In this document: piece after piece, positions 7,122-8,334 of the stretch
Layout: the number at the start of each line of letters is the position of its first letter
Position numbering within the stretch: position 1 is the first letter of the stretch
Source: an uncultured Desulfomonile sp.
Lineage (GTDB): Bacteria; Desulfobacterota; Desulfomonilia; Desulfomonilales; Desulfomonilaceae
Assembly: GCA_937915285.1 (NCBI GenBank)
Contig: CALDNG010000003.1
Location: 1-8,334 of the forward strand
Length of the DNA stretch: 8,334 bases
Direction: 5' to 3'
The notes under the pieces: generated by a model
The model's input: only the letters and a program-made list of their open reading frames with translations
Told to the model about the DNA's origin: nothing
Databases searched by the model: none
Translations under genes and position numbers: made by a program

Positions 7122-7469
7122 ATGGCACTTGTTCGTTGTCCAGACTGTGGCAAGGAGGTATCTACTCGAGCTTCTTCCTGCCCAAATTGTGGTGGACCAG
7201 TTGCTGCCGAAGAGAATAAAGACAAAGAAATTAAGGTTATTACCGAACATACGAGTAAGAGCCTCAAAGGTCAAAGTTGTTTAAGTGGAGTCCTCTTTCT
7301 TCTAGGGGTGTTATTTATTGTTGTAGGAATCCCTGAAAGATACAGGATCTCGGGAGCCTCTCTTGACAGAGACGCGCCCGATATGCTCTCAATGGGATTC
7401 TGGATGGTTCTGGGATCATTTGTGTGGCATACAATTATAAGAATTTCGATCTGGTGGCATCATGAATGA
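7122..7469 (+). CDS. Zinc-ribbon membrane protein, small
   Basis: The product has 115 residues from the start chosen here. Residues 6-23 form a zinc ribbon with two CxxC knuckles (CPDC at C6/C9 and CPNC at C20/C23), followed by GGPV, as in the common bacterial zinc-ribbon domain at protein N-termini. A polar linker rich in K and E leads to a hydrophobic segment at about 54-70 (LSGVLFLLGVLFIVVGI) and a second at about 89-112 (MLSMGFWMVLGSFVWHTII and on), so this is probably an inner-membrane protein with a cytoplasmic metal-binding head. An upstream in-frame ATG at 7098 would add eight residues, but GGGAG at 7111-7115 is placed 6 bases before ATG 7122, and the zinc ribbon starts right there. 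The gene is alone, with its own promoter. Function is unknown; such proteins are often assigned to sensing or envelope roles without proof. Confidence 0.85.
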   Translation: MALVRCPDCGKEVSTRASSCPNCGGPVAAEENKDKEIKVITEHTSKSLKGQSCLSGVLFLLGVLFIVVGIPERYRISGASLDRDAPDMLSMGFWMVLGSFVWHTIIRISIWWHHE

Positions 7470-7771
7470 ACAGTCTGGAGTCCGAGTAAAAATCCTAGAA
7501 TGTAGGCAGAAACAAAACTCCTGAACAAATCTCGAGATAAAATTACACCCAGAGACAATTTCATCGTAAATTCGCATAACATCTTTAACGCTCCAGTGGG
7601 ACGAACTGAATAGCAATGGGGACATGAGAACACCTGGTTTCAGAGACGATCTTTGTGCGCTGAAGCTTCCCCAACTATATACAGCTGCAGGAATAGTAAA
7701 CGGCCTGATTTGGATCCTTCGGCCCAAATCGCTACGCCGCAAGATTGAAGGGATAACAAAAGCAAACCTTT

Positions 7772-7877
7772 TGGCGGCACGGCGCTTGCTTATAGGAAAT
7801 TATAAAATTGTTCTTATGCGCATAAGCCAAGTAATGTTACAAAAATATCCGGAACAGGATTGCAAGCGCCGTGATAT
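7772..7877 (+). repeat. Structured repeat copy B, a foldable 106-bp element
   Basis: It begins TGGCGGCACGGCG (7772-7784) and ends TTGCAAGCGCCGTGATAT (7860-7877). Both ends match copy A on the opposite strand exactly, with 88 bases from one end motif to the other here and 90 in copy A. A perfect 12-bp inverted repeat, CACGGCGCTTGC 7778-7789 with GCAAGCGCCGTG 7862-7873, closes the element. Inside are TGTTC 7809-7813 with GAACA 7852-7856, and the perfect palindrome TTATGCGCATAA at 7814-7825. The centres of the two copies differ in sequence while keeping a foldable layout. No terminal direct duplications were identified. Confidence 0.65.
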
Positions 7878-7987
7878 CTCATAGATCATTATCTTAAAAC
7901 GTCATTTGTGAGATCGTCCTGAAGATAACAAGAAGATATGAAGATTACATGATTTCATGGGGATCGTCTTGAGTAGACCCCTTTTAA

Positions 7988-8011
7988 CACTGCAGCACGG
8001 ATGCAGCAAAA
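7988..8011 (+). repeat. 24-bp direct repeat, copy 1
   Basis: The unit is CACTGCAGCA, four variable bases (CGGA here), then TGCAGCAAAA. It matches the copy at 8212-8235 in 22 of 24 positions. Each unit contains TGCAGCA twice in tandem, 11 bases apart, and a short CTGCA/TGCAG inverted pair. Confidence 0.6.
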
Positions 8012-8066
8012 CCTAGGATACGCGCAGCCTTATTTTATAACTAATCTATGATGGTAACCCACAGTT

Positions 8067-8111
8067 CTGAACAATTACCCGCTGCACATCGCATCATAAG
8101 CAATTGTTCAG
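8067..8111. repeat. Perfect 10-bp inverted repeat, stem-loop
   Basis: CTGAACAATT at 8067-8076 and AATTGTTCAG at 8102-8111 are exact inverted repeats separated by 25 bases. The pair lies between the two 24-bp direct repeats. There is no T run, so it is not a terminator. It could be a protein-binding dyad or part of a structured RNA. Confidence 0.55.
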
Positions 8112-8135
8112 TGTCATCCTGGCCGATGAAAGCCA

Positions 8136-8165
8136 ATGAACAGTATAAGGCTAAATAGTGTTCAT
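8136..8165. repeat. Second inverted repeat between the direct repeats
   Basis: ATGAACA at 8136-8142 and TGTTCAT at 8159-8165 pair perfectly. After one mismatch the stem continues with TAT/ATA, leaving a loop of about 8 bases. The core TGAACA/TGTTCA is shared with the neighbouring stem-loop (CTGAACAATT), so the two may be related sites. Confidence 0.5.
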
Positions 8166-8211
8166 CACAAAGTTATTGAGAGAAGTAAGATAGAAGGGAA
8201 AAGTCATTCCG

Positions 8212-8235
8212 CACTGCAGCAAGGGTGCAGCAAAA
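8212..8235 (+). repeat. 24-bp direct repeat, copy 2
   Basis: This is the second copy of the unit at 7988-8011, with AGGG instead of CGGA in the variable centre and the same flanks (CACTGCAGCA and TGCAGCAAAA). It starts 224 bases after copy 1 and lies 45 bases from the end of the tRNA gene. Confidence 0.6.
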
Positions 8236-8252
8236 GAAAATCTGAACTCAGA
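8233..8252 (-). terminator. Weak candidate terminator of the tRNA gene
   Basis: Read on the minus strand, TCTG AGTT CAGA forms a 4-bp stem with a 4-base loop and is followed by TTTTCTTTT. It lies about 28 bases past the tRNA 3' end in the correct orientation. The stem is short, so this is tentative. Confidence 0.3.
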
Positions 8253-8279
8253 CAGAAGTTGCTAACCTATTGAAATGTA

Positions 8280-8334
8280 TGGTACCCCCGGCAGGAATCG
8301 AACCTGCGACCTGCGGATTAGGAATCCGTCGCTC
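8280..8334 (-). tRNA. tRNA-Arg (anticodon CCU), 3' part only
   Basis: The reverse complement contains the anticodon loop TTCCTAA (anticodon CCU, which reads AGG), the variable loop AGGTC, and the T arm GCAGG-TTCGATT-CCTGC. It continues with the acceptor 3' strand CGGGGGT, discriminator A and an encoded CCA at 8280-8282. The gene runs off the right edge, so the D arm is incomplete and the 5' acceptor strand is absent. The outermost anticodon-stem pair (27-43) appears to be A-C, while the other four pairs are Watson-Crick. The 3' end faces the gene-poor repeat region, and tRNA 3' ends are frequent integration sites for genomic islands. Confidence 0.93.

Larger units (their letters stand above)
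7470..8279. other. Long gene-poor region before the tRNA gene
   Basis: About 810 bases carry no convincing gene. An 86-codon reading frame at 7624-7884 (+) lacks a properly spaced ribosome binding site, and its last third lies in repeat copy B, so it is not called. The region holds copy B (7772-7877), two GATCGTCyTGA motifs at about 7912 and 7962, a small palindrome CATGAttTCATG at 7948-7959, a 24-bp direct repeat pair and two stem-loops. The density of repeats next to a tRNA gene suggests a remnant of mobile DNA or a small structured RNA locus. Confidence 0.5.

Noticed and set aside
7624..7884. Plus-strand 86-codon reading frame
   Set aside because: GGGG lies only about two bases before the ATG, which is too close for a ribosome binding site. 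The last third runs through repeat copy B, and no motif is recognisable. A real small gene cannot be fully excluded.
1..8334. CRISPR array, complete insertion sequence or retron
   Set aside because: No regularly spaced direct repeats, no transposase and no reverse transcriptase were found on either strand.

Overview
This is an 8.3-kb piece of bacterial chromosome of moderate GC content. It has Shine-Dalgarno sites, a PDZ-bearing exported protein and a tRNA gene with an encoded CCA end. The lineage cannot be fixed from the sequence. The exported ankyrin/PDZ protein and the zinc-ribbon membrane protein suggest a Gram-negative environmental bacterium, but that is inference. No housekeeping operon is present. 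The window is four independent single genes separated by long spacers, which looks like an accessory region next to a tRNA gene.

Layout from left to right. Positions 1-64 may hold the tail of a truncated gene. Positions 153-836 (+) encode a 227-residue protein of unknown function with a helix-turn-helix-like N-terminal half and a charged helical C-terminal half. Positions 837-1159 are non-coding today but contain a frame-broken stretch that reads like a homeodomain, including WFQNAR. Positions 1160-3313 (+) encode a 717-residue protein with a C-terminal Mrr-type restriction endonuclease domain and a long N-terminal region I do not recognise. Positions 3314-3781 hold a 108-bp structured repeat (copy A), a palindrome and a probable terminator for the next gene. 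Positions 3782-6475 (-) encode an 897-residue exported protein with about 19 ankyrin repeats, an HtrA-like PDZ domain and a small C-terminal beta-rich domain. A 0.65-kb spacer follows. It ends in a good promoter with an overlapping inverted repeat for the gene at 7122-7469 (+), a 115-residue zinc-ribbon protein with two membrane segments. Positions 7470-8279 carry no convincing gene but hold a second structured repeat (copy B), a 24-bp direct repeat pair and two stem-loops. The window ends inside a tRNA-Arg(CCU) gene on the minus strand.

The genes do not form an operon. They alternate in orientation and each has its own ribosome binding site. The only obvious functional theme is possible defence (the Mrr-type nuclease), plus an envelope protein-interaction scaffold (ankyrin-PDZ). 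The most unusual feature is the pair of roughly 107-bp foldable elements in inverted orientation, which bracket the ankyrin and zinc-ribbon genes. They share both ends, including an 18-bp exact match, while their centres have diverged.
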